DNA of 60,642 nt from Bacteroidales bacterium (GTDB taxonomy: Bacteria; Bacteroidota; Bacteroidia; Bacteroidales; Muribaculaceae). Location: contig CAAEIL010000010.1 in the NCBI GenBank assembly GCA_900755985.1, positions 1-60,642 on the forward strand. The letters are read 5' to 3'. Below, piece by piece: positions 18,492-27,195 of this stretch. Below the pieces are notes generated by a model. The model did not search any database, was not told the origin of the DNA, and was given only the letters and a program-made list of their open reading frames with translations. Both the position numbers and the translations under genes were made by a program. The first letter of the stretch is position 1. Every line of letters starts with the position of its first letter.

Positions 18492-19198
18492 AAATGAAAC
18501 TTACATACAGGCTTCGCAGTGCGGTCCTTGCGTTAATCTTTTCGGCACTTGTCAATCCGGCCAGCGGAGAGAGCGTCGAATCACGCTATCGCGCACACAT
18601 ATCTGTGGGCGGACACGCCGGGTGGGCCATGTCCCAAATGTCATTCTCACCATCTGTGTCACAAAAATGGCATAACGGCATTACAATCGGAGCCACATTC
18701 CGGTATCAGGAAGAAAAACTTTTCGGACTTATCGGCGAACTCAACTTTGTTCAGCGCGGATGGGTCGAAAACATCAAGGGCCATCCCGAAATGAGCTACA
18801 AACGTACGCTCAACTACCTCACATTGCCCATAATGACACACATCTCGTTCGGCTCGCGCCGTTTCAAGGGTTTTGTCAATCTCGGGCCCGAAGTCGGCGT
18901 AATGCTCTCTGACAATATATCATCAAATTTCGACTACCGGCATCCCTACGACGCAGACGTTCCGTCCAACCGACAGACCGAGCAGATGTGGGCAGACATA
19001 TCATCGCGGCTCGACTACGGTATCACCGCAGGCCTCGGTGGCGAATACTATCTGACCCCGCGCCAGTCAGTAACGCTTGAGGTCCGGTTCTATTATGGAC
19101 TTGGCAACATCTACCCTTCGGCCAAGGCCGACACTTTCAGTGCCTCACGGTCAATGACTTTAGCGGCCACACTCGGATACAACTTCCGACTGAAGTAA
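18488..19198 (+). CDS. PorT-like outer membrane beta-barrel protein
   Basis: A 236-residue protein with a signal peptide (about 1-27) and alternating hydrophobic/aromatic strands typical of small outer membrane barrels of the PorT/OMP_b-brl family. It ends in a strand MTLAATLGYNFRLK whose aromatic residue near the C terminus suits BAM recognition. Strand-like phrases include GVTIGATFRYQ-type segments and YYLTPRQSVTLEVRFYYGLG. Its start codon overlaps the stop of the LysM protein gene by 4 bases, so the barrel and the wall-binding protein are made together. Together they could link outer membrane and murein. Function otherwise unknown. Confidence 0.8.
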   Translation: MKMKLTYRLRSAVLALIFSALVNPASGESVESRYRAHISVGGHAGWAMSQMSFSPSVSQKWHNGITIGATFRYQEEKLFGLIGELNFVQRGWVENIKGHPEMSYKRTLNYLTLPIMTHISFGSRRFKGFVNLGPEVGVMLSDNISSNFDYRHPYDADVPSNRQTEQMWADISSRLDYGITAGLGGEYYLTPRQSVTLEVRFYYGLGNIYPSAKADTFSASRSMTLAATLGYNFRLK

Positions 19199-19253
19199 AC
19201 ACGACCTGCGTTCACGGGATATTGTCTGCAAGTCATAATAACATCATCACTTT

Positions 19254-20654
19254 ATGAAAAAGACTGCCATTTTCGCCTTTCTTGCAATCAGCGCTGCTGT
19301 TTATGCACAACAGCCTCAGACTAAAGACGGAGGCATAAGCCCCGAAATGCTCATGCAGATAAAAGCGGCATACAAGGGGACTCCCGCCGACCGGGCAATC
19401 CGTAATGCCATCGCAGCAAACGACATTGAACGCCTCGCAGTCAACGCCGACAACAAAAACAACTTTGACACACACTTTTCTCACAAAGTGCCGTCAAAAG
19501 GCATCACTGACCAGAAAAAGAGCGGACGTTGCTGGCTCTTCACCGGACTAAATGTCCTTCGCGCTCAGGCCATGCGCGAGCACGACCTCGACAAGCTGGA
19601 ATTCTCACAGAACTACAACTTTTTTTGGGACCAGCTCGAAAAATCCAACCTGTTTCTGCAGTCTGTTATTGATACCGCCGACAAACCTATGGATGACAAG
19701 AATGTCGACTGGCTTTTCAGCAATCCGCTGAGCGACGGCGGCCAATTCACCGGCATATCCGACATCATCACACGATACGGTGTGGTCCCGGCCGAAGTCA
19801 TGTCCGAAACCAACAGCTCGAACTCCACCTCGCAGATGAGGACTCTGCTCAGACTCAAACTTCGCGAAGACGGTCTGCGGCTTCGCGATATGGTTACGGC
19901 AAAAAATACTCAAAACAAGATTGCAAAAGCCAAAACCGATATGTTGGGAGAAATTTACCGTATACTCGTCCTCAACCTCGGCGAACCTCCGACAACATTT
20001 ACATGGACACGTCGAAACAGCAAAGGCGAGGCCGTTGATACACGCAGCTACACACCGCTTGAATTTTATCAGACATACCTAGGCAACAATCTGCAAGACA
20101 ACTATGTGATGCTGATGAACGACCCCACGAGACCTTACTGGCAACTCTACGAAATCGACTATGACCGACACAGCTACGATGGCAAAAACTGGACTTACGT
20201 CAACCTTCCTGTCGACGAAATCAAGAAAATGGCAATTGAATCGATAAAGGATTCGACAGCTATGTACTTTTCGTGTGACGTCATGAAATTTCTCGACCGC
20301 CAACGCGGTCTGCTCGATGTTGATTACTATGACTACGGGGCACTGTTAGGCACAGATTTCGGCATGGATAAACGCGAACGCATACTCACCCATGCCAGTG
20401 GCTCGAGTCACGCAATGACACTGATGGCTGTTGATCTTGACAGTCTCGGTAGACCCGTCAAATGGATGGTCGAAAATTCCTGGGGTCCGGGAGCCAACGA
20501 CGGACACCTCATCATGACCGATCGTTGGTTCGATGAATACATGTTCCGTCTTGTCGTAGACAAAAAGTACCTCAGCGAACGCGCCGCTGCAGTTCTGAAG
20601 CAGAAAGCACAGCGTCTTCCCGCCTGGGATCCTATGTTCAGTGAAGAATACTAA
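19254..20654 (+). CDS. Exported C1-family aminopeptidase (PepC/bleomycin hydrolase type)
   Basis: A 466-residue papain-superfamily peptidase of the aminopeptidase C / bleomycin hydrolase group. The signal peptide is MKKTAIFAFLAISAAVYAQQ. Catalytic residues are Cys93 in KSGRCWLFTGLN, His386 in SGSSHAMTLM and Asn408 in VENSWGP. The sequence includes the family-specific insertion with an aromatic-rich THTPLEFYQTYL-like segment. Most characterised PepC enzymes are cytosolic hexamers; Bacteroidales have secreted versions like this one, which would degrade peptides in the periplasm or outside. It lies 55 bases after the barrel gene and could share its transcript. Confidence 0.93.
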   Translation: MKKTAIFAFLAISAAVYAQQPQTKDGGISPEMLMQIKAAYKGTPADRAIRNAIAANDIERLAVNADNKNNFDTHFSHKVPSKGITDQKKSGRCWLFTGLNVLRAQAMREHDLDKLEFSQNYNFFWDQLEKSNLFLQSVIDTADKPMDDKNVDWLFSNPLSDGGQFTGISDIITRYGVVPAEVMSETNSSNSTSQMRTLLRLKLREDGLRLRDMVTAKNTQNKIAKAKTDMLGEIYRILVLNLGEPPTTFTWTRRNSKGEAVDTRSYTPLEFYQTYLGNNLQDNYVMLMNDPTRPYWQLYEIDYDRHSYDGKNWTYVNLPVDEIKKMAIESIKDSTAMYFSCDVMKFLDRQRGLLDVDYYDYGALLGTDFGMDKRERILTHASGSSHAMTLMAVDLDSLGRPVKWMVENSWGPGANDGHLIMTDRWFDEYMFRLVVDKKYLSERAAAVLKQKAQRLPAWDPMFSEEY

Positions 20655-20782
20655 TCCGACGGTATTTCACATCATAACCATTGAGCATTTATCTTCTGAA
20701 TATTAGACTAATAATCGCCGTCACATAGTATCGGTCATGAAACGATATCAGCCTTGCATACATATCGTCGACATCTCCTTAA

Positions 20783-20804
20783 CCAAATTTAACAATAAAT
20801 TTGG
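20783..20804. promoter_or_regulatory. Perfect palindrome upstream of the M16 peptidase
   Basis: CCAAATTTA-ACAA-TAAATTTGG is a perfect 9-base inverted repeat with a 4-base centre, about 150 bases before the M16 gene. The right arm contains TAAATTTG, which matches the promoter -7 box, but no TTTG lies 19-21 bases upstream. It could be an operator overlapping a promoter or an RNA hairpin. Confidence 0.35.
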
Positions 20805-20949
20805 ATACTTTTAACGCATATTTGCGTCTAAACAATTGATTTAACCTAAACGATTTCGCCCGATGACGTAGTGCTTACACATAATTTACATAATCAGGCA
20901 TATTATAACTAATACAAAATTCATCATTATAAACCAAACAGCAAATCAA

Positions 20950-23784
20950 ATGAAAAAACTGTTTTTTAAGGTTCTGACAGCCGCAGCACTATGGTTCGCA
21001 GCCATGCCCGCCGTGGCACAGCAGATGCCTCAGATGCCGCCGCTGCCTGCAGATACAAATCTGATTAAAGGTAAGCTCGACAACGGCCTTACCTATTACA
21101 TCCGTCACAACGCCACCCCCAAAGGTCAGGCCGACTTCTTTATCGCTCAGAAAGTAGGCTCGGCACTCGAAGAAGAAAACCAGCGCGGTCTGGCTCACTT
21201 CCTTGAGCACATGTGCTTCAACGGAACCGAGCACTTCCCCGGCAACAGCCTCATTGACTGGCTTGAGACCGTAGGTGTCAAATTCGGTCAAAACCTCAAC
21301 GCCTATACATCTATTGACGAGACTGTCTACAACATATCGTCAGTCCCGGTAGAACGCAAAGGCGTACAGGACTCCTGCCTTCTTATCCTTCACGACTGGG
21401 CCGACGGTCTTCTTCTCGACCCCGAAGAAATCAACAAAGAGCGTGGTGTCATCCATCAGGAATGGCGTCGTTCGATGACCGGCTCGATGCGAATCCTCGA
21501 AGACCTTCTGTCCGTCGTTTACCCCAACAACCGCTACGGCAAACGTCTGCCTATAGGCACTATGGAAGTTGTCGACAACTTCCCCCCGCAGGCAATTCGC
21601 GACTACTACGAAAAATGGTATCGTCCCGACAACCAGGCAATCATTGTCGTCGGCGACATTGACCCCAAATACATCGAAAGCAAAATCAAAGAGATTTTCT
21701 CGCCCATCAAAATGCCCGAAAATCCCGCCGAACGCGTTTACTTCCCCGTCGAGGACACCCCGGGTACCATCTGGGCCATCGGCAAGGACAAAGAGATGAC
21801 CAACAACGTAGCAATGCTGATGTTCAAACAGAACGAGAGGCTGATTCCCGACGAACTTAAAAACACACAGGTCTACTACATCGTCAACTACCTGAAATGG
21901 ATAACCGAGCACATGCTCAACGAGCGGCTCAACGAAGTAGCAAAAGCCCCCGATGCTCAATTTGCCGTCGCTTCGGTCGAAATTGGTGATTTCTTCATCT
22001 CTAAGACCAAAGACGCCCTCACTCTCGAAGTAATTGCCAAAGGCAATGACATACAACCTGCTGTCGAAGCTGCTTATCGCGAACTTCTGCGTGCTTCGCG
22101 GGGCGGATTCACCGTCAGCGAAATTGAACGCGCACGCGACAAATACCTCGCTGACCTTGAAGAACAATACAACACCCGTGCCAAACGCTTAAACACATCA
22201 TACTGCCGCGAATATGCTCAGAACTTCACCAACGGCGACCCAATTCCCGGCATAGAGTTCGAATACGAGCTTTTGAAACAAATTGTTCCGATGATTAGCG
22301 GCCAGCAGCAAATCAATTCCTTGCTGCCCGAACTCATTGGCAAGGACAACCGCGCTTTCCTCGTCATGACTCCTGACAAAGAAGGCATTGTACAACCCTC
22401 TCAGGACGCCCTCGAAAAAACAATCGCCGCCGTTGAGGCCGAAACCATCGAACCCTACAAAGAAGAGACAAAAGCCGAACCTCTCATTCCCAATCTTCCC
22501 GCTGCTGTCGCTCCCTCCAAGGTTGAGAAACTCGCCCAGTTCGACGCTACCGAACTCACATTCCCCAATGGCGTACACGTAATTTACAAGCCGACCAAGC
22601 TCAAAGACAGCGAAATCATCTTCAATGCTGACGCACGCGGAGGTCTCTCGTCCATTACTGACGACAAGGCCAACTCTGTCATCTTCCTGCCTTTTGCAAT
22701 GGAGGCTCACGGACTCGGCGATTATACCGACAGCGATATTCAGAAATATCTCTCGGGCAAACAGACCGACCTTCAAATCGCTTTCGATTCATACTTACGC
22801 AGCCTCGAAGGCAAAACCACTCCCAAAAATCTGAAAACCCTGATGGAGCTTATTTACTCCACATTTACCGGATTCACAATCTCGCCCGACGAATTTGCCG
22901 GTAGCAAGAGCAAATACAAAGGTCTTCTTGCCAATCAAGAATCCAATCCTCAGTACATCTTCCAGCGCGACCTGAGCAAAGCTCTCTTCAAAGCTCCTGC
23001 AAAACAGGCAATCTCTGTCGAGGCTATCGAAGCCGCACAGCTCGACGCGACACTCGATATCATTCATAAGATGCTTGCCGCTCCTTCGGACTACACCTTC
23101 GTATTCGTAGGCGACATCGACCCAGAGACCTTTACAACTTTGGCTTCGCAATATTTGGGTACGCTGCCAGCAGCTGCCAAAAACGCTTCGATAAGCCTCA
23201 AGGCAAATCCCGCATTCGAATGTGCAACCGGCAAAACCGACAACAACTTCACCACCAAGATGGAAACGCCCCAGACATGGGTATTCATCGGTGTTAACGC
23301 CAAACTCCCCTACACCACCAAGAACAAATTGCTTTCGACGGCAAGCGCTCAGATTCTGTCCAAACGACTTCTGGCCAAAATCCGCGAAGAAATGGGTGCT
23401 GTGTACTCGATTGGTGCCGGCGGCAATCTTTCGCGCGTAAGCAATCAAAACGCCATTCTGCAGATTCCATTCCCCATGAAACCCGAAATGAAAGCTGAGG
23501 TCCTCAAGGAAATCAACTCCATGCTCACCGCCATGACCAAGGACGTTACCGAAGCCGAACTCAACCCCATCAAAGAGTTCCTCGCCAAAGAATACAAATC
23601 GGGCCTTGACGAAAACAGCACATGGGCTTCGACCATCTCGGCTATTAAGATTAATGACGTTGACACCTTCAACGGTCAGCTCGATGTCATCAATGCACTT
23701 ACCCCCGCCGATGTAATGGAATATATGAAGGAACTCCTGGAACAAGGCAATCTCCACACTATTATCCTCGACCCCGCTGAATAA
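20950..23784 (+). CDS. M16 family zinc metallopeptidase (pitrilysin type)
   Basis: A 944-residue exported protease with a signal peptide (1-24, ending AVAQQ). The inverted zinc motif HFLEH (83-87) and the third ligand Glu164, 77 residues later (in NKERGVIHQEW), make the N-terminal half catalytically competent. The second half (about 500-944) repeats the fold without the zinc motif, as in pitrilysin-like enzymes. It would cut peptides inside a closed chamber in the periplasm. It is followed by a strong terminator at 23807-23844 and preceded by a 295-base leader, so it is a single-gene unit. Confidence 0.94.
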   Translation: MKKLFFKVLTAAALWFAAMPAVAQQMPQMPPLPADTNLIKGKLDNGLTYYIRHNATPKGQADFFIAQKVGSALEEENQRGLAHFLEHMCFNGTEHFPGNSLIDWLETVGVKFGQNLNAYTSIDETVYNISSVPVERKGVQDSCLLILHDWADGLLLDPEEINKERGVIHQEWRRSMTGSMRILEDLLSVVYPNNRYGKRLPIGTMEVVDNFPPQAIRDYYEKWYRPDNQAIIVVGDIDPKYIESKIKEIFSPIKMPENPAERVYFPVEDTPGTIWAIGKDKEMTNNVAMLMFKQNERLIPDELKNTQVYYIVNYLKWITEHMLNERLNEVAKAPDAQFAVASVEIGDFFISKTKDALTLEVIAKGNDIQPAVEAAYRELLRASRGGFTVSEIERARDKYLADLEEQYNTRAKRLNTSYCREYAQNFTNGDPIPGIEFEYELLKQIVPMISGQQQINSLLPELIGKDNRAFLVMTPDKEGIVQPSQDALEKTIAAVEAETIEPYKEETKAEPLIPNLPAAVAPSKVEKLAQFDATELTFPNGVHVIYKPTKLKDSEIIFNADARGGLSSITDDKANSVIFLPFAMEAHGLGDYTDSDIQKYLSGKQTDLQIAFDSYLRSLEGKTTPKNLKTLMELIYSTFTGFTISPDEFAGSKSKYKGLLANQESNPQYIFQRDLSKALFKAPAKQAISVEAIEAAQLDATLDIIHKMLAAPSDYTFVFVGDIDPETFTTLASQYLGTLPAAAKNASISLKANPAFECATGKTDNNFTTKMETPQTWVFIGVNAKLPYTTKNKLLSTASAQILSKRLLAKIREEMGAVYSIGAGGNLSRVSNQNAILQIPFPMKPEMKAEVLKEINSMLTAMTKDVTEAELNPIKEFLAKEYKSGLDENSTWASTISAIKINDVDTFNGQLDVINALTPADVMEYMKELLEQGNLHTIILDPAE

Positions 23785-23806
23785 GCATTATACAATCCTT
23801 TTTGCA

Positions 23807-23844
23807 AAGCCATCCGGCACCCATTGGTCCGGATGGCTTTTTTT
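23807..23844 (+). terminator. Strong intrinsic terminator after the M16 gene
   Basis: AAGCCATCCGG (23807-23817) pairs perfectly with CCGGATGGCTT (23829-23839) and is followed by TTTTT. It is the clearest intrinsic terminator in the window. Confidence 0.9.
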
Positions 23845-23892
23845 ATCATTTTTTACCTTGCGGACAAGATGAAGCGAAGGAACAGAGTGTCG

Positions 23893-23924
23893 TTTGTTAT
23901 TTTCGCCGAATTTGCTTAACTTTG
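23893..23924 (+). promoter_or_regulatory. Promoter of the Fur-family regulator gene
   Basis: TTTG (23893-23896), a 20-base spacer and TAACTTTG (23917-23924) match the Bacteroidetes consensus. Transcription would begin near 23931. The in-frame GTG at 23929 would then have no leader, so ATG at 23971 is the preferred start. Confidence 0.78.
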
Positions 23925-23970
23925 CCCTGTGAGTCGGGCACTACTCCGCGTTTATGTCCGATATATTATT

Positions 23971-24441
23971 ATGGACCACAGCAATAACGGCAATAAGACT
24001 GACCTCGAACGTAGTCGGGACAAACTTATAACATTCCTGCGCCAACGCAACATGCGTCGTACCCCCGAACGTTTTGCCCTTTTGGAATGTGTCATGGAAC
24101 AGACCTCGCATTTCTCGGTCGACGAATTTCACCGTCGCATCGAGGCTCGGGGCGGATTTCATGTATCCAAAGCTACGGTCTACAACACCATTCAACTGTT
24201 TCTCGAAGCCGGCATCGTACGGCGCCATACATTCGACGGCACCGCCCAGTACGAACGAATCGAAATTGACGGTCACAACCACCACCACCTTGTTTGCACC
24301 CGCTGCGGCGCTGTGCGCGAAGCCGGCGATGACACAATAGCCGAAGTCATAGGACAACACAAATACAAAGACTTCGAGCCATCTTACTTTTCGCTTTACG
24401 TATATGGCTTGTGTCCCCGGTGCAGACGCAAACAACAATAG
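23971..24441 (+). CDS. Fur-family metalloregulator
   Basis: A 156-residue Fur superfamily repressor with an N-terminal winged helix (recognition helix around HVSKATVYNTIQLF, 64-77) and a C-terminal dimer domain. Structural zinc sites are visible as Cys109/Cys112 and Cys148/Cys151, with the His-rich GHNHHHLVC stretch (101-109) supplying regulatory-metal ligands. It could be Fur (iron) or PerR (peroxide); the sequence alone does not settle it. The start at ATG 23971 is chosen from the promoter position. The next gene, purA, follows after 61 bases; a functional link is not obvious. A candidate target in the window is the feoB upstream palindrome. Confidence 0.92.
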   Translation: MDHSNNGNKTDLERSRDKLITFLRQRNMRRTPERFALLECVMEQTSHFSVDEFHRRIEARGGFHVSKATVYNTIQLFLEAGIVRRHTFDGTAQYERIEIDGHNHHHLVCTRCGAVREAGDDTIAEVIGQHKYKDFEPSYFSLYVYGLCPRCRRKQQ

Positions 24442-24502
24442 ACACATATTTCTCAATCGAATATTTCCATTATAACCCTCCTAAATATCTGAATATAAAA
24501 AA

Positions 24503-25801
24503 ATGAAAGCTGACGTTCTGTTAGGCCTCCAATGGGGCGACGAAGGCAAAGGAAAAGTTGTTGATGTTCTCACGCCTCGATACGACATCGTGGCCCGTTT
24601 TCAAGGCGGTCCCAACGCCGGACACACCCTTGAATTCGACGGCAAAAAATTCGTTCTGCGCTCCATTCCCTCAGGCGTTTTTCAACAAGGTCAGACCAAT
24701 GTCATAGGGTCGGGAGTCGTCTTCGACCCGGTACTGTTTGCAGACGAAGCCCGCGAGCTTGAATCTGCCGGAGTCAATCTGCCCGAAGTACTTATTCTGT
24801 CCCGCAAAGCCAATATAATAATCCCTACCCATCGGCTTTTGGACGCTGCCTCCGAATCATCTAAAGGCAAGTCGAAAATCGGCACCACCGGCAAAGGTAT
24901 CGGCCCTACATACACCGACAAAATCAGCCGCAACGGCCTGCGCCTCGGCGATACTGAAAACAACTTCGACGAAAAATACCAAGCTGCACGTGCACGACAC
25001 CTCAAACAGCTTGCCGCTCTTGGTGTCGCCGTTGACAACGAAGCCCTGGCAAAAGCCGAAGAACGCTTTGCCGACGCCCTCGAATATCTGAAACGCTTCA
25101 GACTTGTCGACACCGAAATAGTCCTCAATCAGGCACTGTCTTCTGAAAAAAGCATATTATGCGAAGGCGCTCAGGGTACCATGCTCGACATCGACTTCGG
25201 TTCTTACCCCTTTGTCACTTCCAGCAACACCGTATGTGCCGGAGCATGCACCGGCTTAGGTCTGGCTCCACGAGCCATAGGCGAGGTTTTCGGCATTTTC
25301 AAAGCGTACTGCACACGTGTAGGCGCCGGACCGTTTCCAACCGAGCTTTTCGACGAAACAGGCCGAGAAATCCGTGACCGAGGCCACGAATACGGTGCCG
25401 TCACCGGACGCGAACGCCGATGCGGATGGATCGACCTCGTAGCTCTGCGCTACGCAATCATGCTCAACGGTGTCACACAGCTGATAATGATGAAGTCTGA
25501 CGTCCTCGACAGTTTCGACCAAATCAAAGCCTGCATAGCCTACGACATTGAAGGCACCATAACTTCAGACATGCCTTACGACCTGTCAGCAGCAAACATC
25601 AAGCCGGTGCTCAAAACAATTCCCGGATGGAAAACAGACCTGACAGCCTGCGCCAGCGAAGACAAACTGCCCGCAAAGTTCCTCGACTATGTATCTTTCC
25701 TCGAAGAGCAGTTGGGCACTCCCATATCTATCATCTCGGTTGGTCCTGACCGCACTCAGACCATTATCCGCAAAAAAGCGCGTCTTAATCCTGTAAAATA
25801 A
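24503..25801 (+). CDS. purA: Adenylosuccinate synthase
   Basis: A 432-residue enzyme that joins IMP and aspartate using GTP, the first committed step from IMP to AMP. The GTP-binding loop GLQWGDEGKGK (8-18) contains the catalytic base Asp13, and the catalytic His41 sits in GPNAGHTLEF. The IMP-binding KIGTTGKGIGPTY segment and the C-terminal guanine-binding SVGPDRTQTI are present. Full length. It is followed after 8 bases by a DUF1015 gene, so the two are probably one transcript. Confidence 0.98.
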   Translation: MKADVLLGLQWGDEGKGKVVDVLTPRYDIVARFQGGPNAGHTLEFDGKKFVLRSIPSGVFQQGQTNVIGSGVVFDPVLFADEARELESAGVNLPEVLILSRKANIIIPTHRLLDAASESSKGKSKIGTTGKGIGPTYTDKISRNGLRLGDTENNFDEKYQAARARHLKQLAALGVAVDNEALAKAEERFADALEYLKRFRLVDTEIVLNQALSSEKSILCEGAQGTMLDIDFGSYPFVTSSNTVCAGACTGLGLAPRAIGEVFGIFKAYCTRVGAGPFPTELFDETGREIRDRGHEYGAVTGRERRCGWIDLVALRYAIMLNGVTQLIMMKSDVLDSFDQIKACIAYDIEGTITSDMPYDLSAANIKPVLKTIPGWKTDLTACASEDKLPAKFLDYVSFLEEQLGTPISIISVGPDRTQTIIRKKARLNPVK

Positions 25802-25809
25802 ACATTATT

Positions 25810-27054
25810 ATGGCCAAAGTCAAACCTTTCAAGGGCATACGCCCCCCGCGCGAACTTGCCGCAAAAGTGGCATCGCGTCCTTACGACGTCCTCAACTCAG
25901 ACGAAGCACGTGCCGAAGCCAAAGGCAACCCCATGTCTCTATACCATATCATCAAACCGGAAATAGACTTCGAACCCGGCACCGACGAGCACGACCCCAA
26001 GGTCTACCGCAAGGCCGTCGAAAACTTTGCTGATTTCCGTCAAAAAGGATGGCTCGTCCAGGATGCTGACGAAAAGTACTACATCTATGCACAGACCATG
26101 GACGGTCGCACACAATATGGATTCGTCATCGCGGCCAATGTCGACGACTATCTTAACGGCGTAATCAAAAAGCACGAACTTACACGCCGCGACAAAGAAG
26201 AAGACCGCATGAAGCATGTTCGCGCTCAAAACGCCAACATCGAACCGGTGTTTTTCGCATTCAAGGACAACGCAGTCCTTGACGAAATTCTACGACGCGT
26301 TACTGCAGGACAAGCCGAATACGACTTCACGGCTGATGACGGCTTCGGCCACCATTTCTGGATTGTCGACGCGCCCGAAGACATCGCAACAATCACAGCT
26401 GAATTTGCCAAGATGCCCGCGCTCTACATTGCCGACGGACATCACCGTACTGCAGCCGCCGCGCTTGTTGGAGCCGAAAAAGCCAAAAACAATCCCGATC
26501 ACCGGGGCGACGAAGAATACAACTATTTCCTGGCCGTAGCTTTCCCCGAAAGCCAGCTCAAAATAATTGACTACAATCGCGTGGTCCGCGACCTCAACGG
26601 CCTTTCGCCCCAACAGTTCTTAGACCGTTTGGCTCAGGATTTCGATGTCACCGACAAAGGCAGCGAAGTATATCATCCTGCTCACCTGCATGACTTCTCC
26701 CTATACCTCGAGGGACACTGGTATGAACTTAGGGCCAAAGCCGGACGTTACAATGACAACGACCCTATCGGCGTTCTCGACGTCACCATCTCATCCGACC
26801 TTATTCTGCGTGACATACTCGGCATCACCGACTTGCGCTCGGACCGCCGCATCGACTTCGTCGGCGGCATCCGCGGTCTTGAAGAACTCAAGCGTCGTGT
26901 CGACTCTGGCGAAATGGCCATGGCACTCGCTCTCTATCCCGTGTCTATGAAACAGCTTATGGACATAGCTGACTCAGGCAACATCATGCCTCCCAAGACC
27001 ACATGGTTCGAGCCCAAGCTCCGCTCCGGTCTCATCATCCATACGCTTGACTGA
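25810..27054 (+). CDS. DUF1015 family protein
   Basis: A 414-residue cytoplasmic protein of the DUF1015 family, recognised by the N-terminal KPFKGIRPPRELAAKVASRPYD opening region and by the hallmark IADGHHRTAAAA near residue 209. In many bacteria members of this family sit near serine biosynthesis genes, and the fold is thought to be related to ParB/sulfiredoxin-like kinases, but I cannot assign an activity. Here it directly follows purA (8 bases), an unusual neighbour. Length is normal. Family sure, function unknown. Confidence 0.85.
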   Translation: MAKVKPFKGIRPPRELAAKVASRPYDVLNSDEARAEAKGNPMSLYHIIKPEIDFEPGTDEHDPKVYRKAVENFADFRQKGWLVQDADEKYYIYAQTMDGRTQYGFVIAANVDDYLNGVIKKHELTRRDKEEDRMKHVRAQNANIEPVFFAFKDNAVLDEILRRVTAGQAEYDFTADDGFGHHFWIVDAPEDIATITAEFAKMPALYIADGHHRTAAAALVGAEKAKNNPDHRGDEEYNYFLAVAFPESQLKIIDYNRVVRDLNGLSPQQFLDRLAQDFDVTDKGSEVYHPAHLHDFSLYLEGHWYELRAKAGRYNDNDPIGVLDVTISSDLILRDILGITDLRSDRRIDFVGGIRGLEELKRRVDSGEMAMALALYPVSMKQLMDIADSGNIMPPKTTWFEPKLRSGLIIHTLD

Positions 27055-27135
27055 CACGTCAATTTAACGACGTCAGAGACTAAACCTCAACCCCAAACTG
27101 TCGTCTAAATATTATTAGCGACATACTTTTAGTAC

Positions 27136-27173
27136 AAAACACGGTCGCATAGCAATATACGTCCGTGTTTTTT
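27136..27173 (+). terminator. Intrinsic terminator after the purA-DUF1015 unit
   Basis: AAAACACGG (27136-27144) and CCGTGTTTT (27163-27171) form a stem with an 18-base loop that itself can partly pair, followed by further T residues. It separates the purA unit from the alpha-2-macroglobulin gene. Confidence 0.7.
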
Positions 27174-27195
27174 ATTATCTATTAAAACGACTGTT

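Noticed and set aside
21340..23757. Long minus-strand open frames (275 and 320 codons) opposite the M16 peptidase gene
   Set aside because: They lie entirely inside a well-supported M16 gene, show no family motifs, and have the low-complexity Phe/Val/Gly-rich composition expected from reading a C-rich coding strand backwards.
23929..23970. GTG start for the Fur-family gene
   Set aside because: It coincides with the predicted transcription start; the extra 14 residues are not part of the Fur family.
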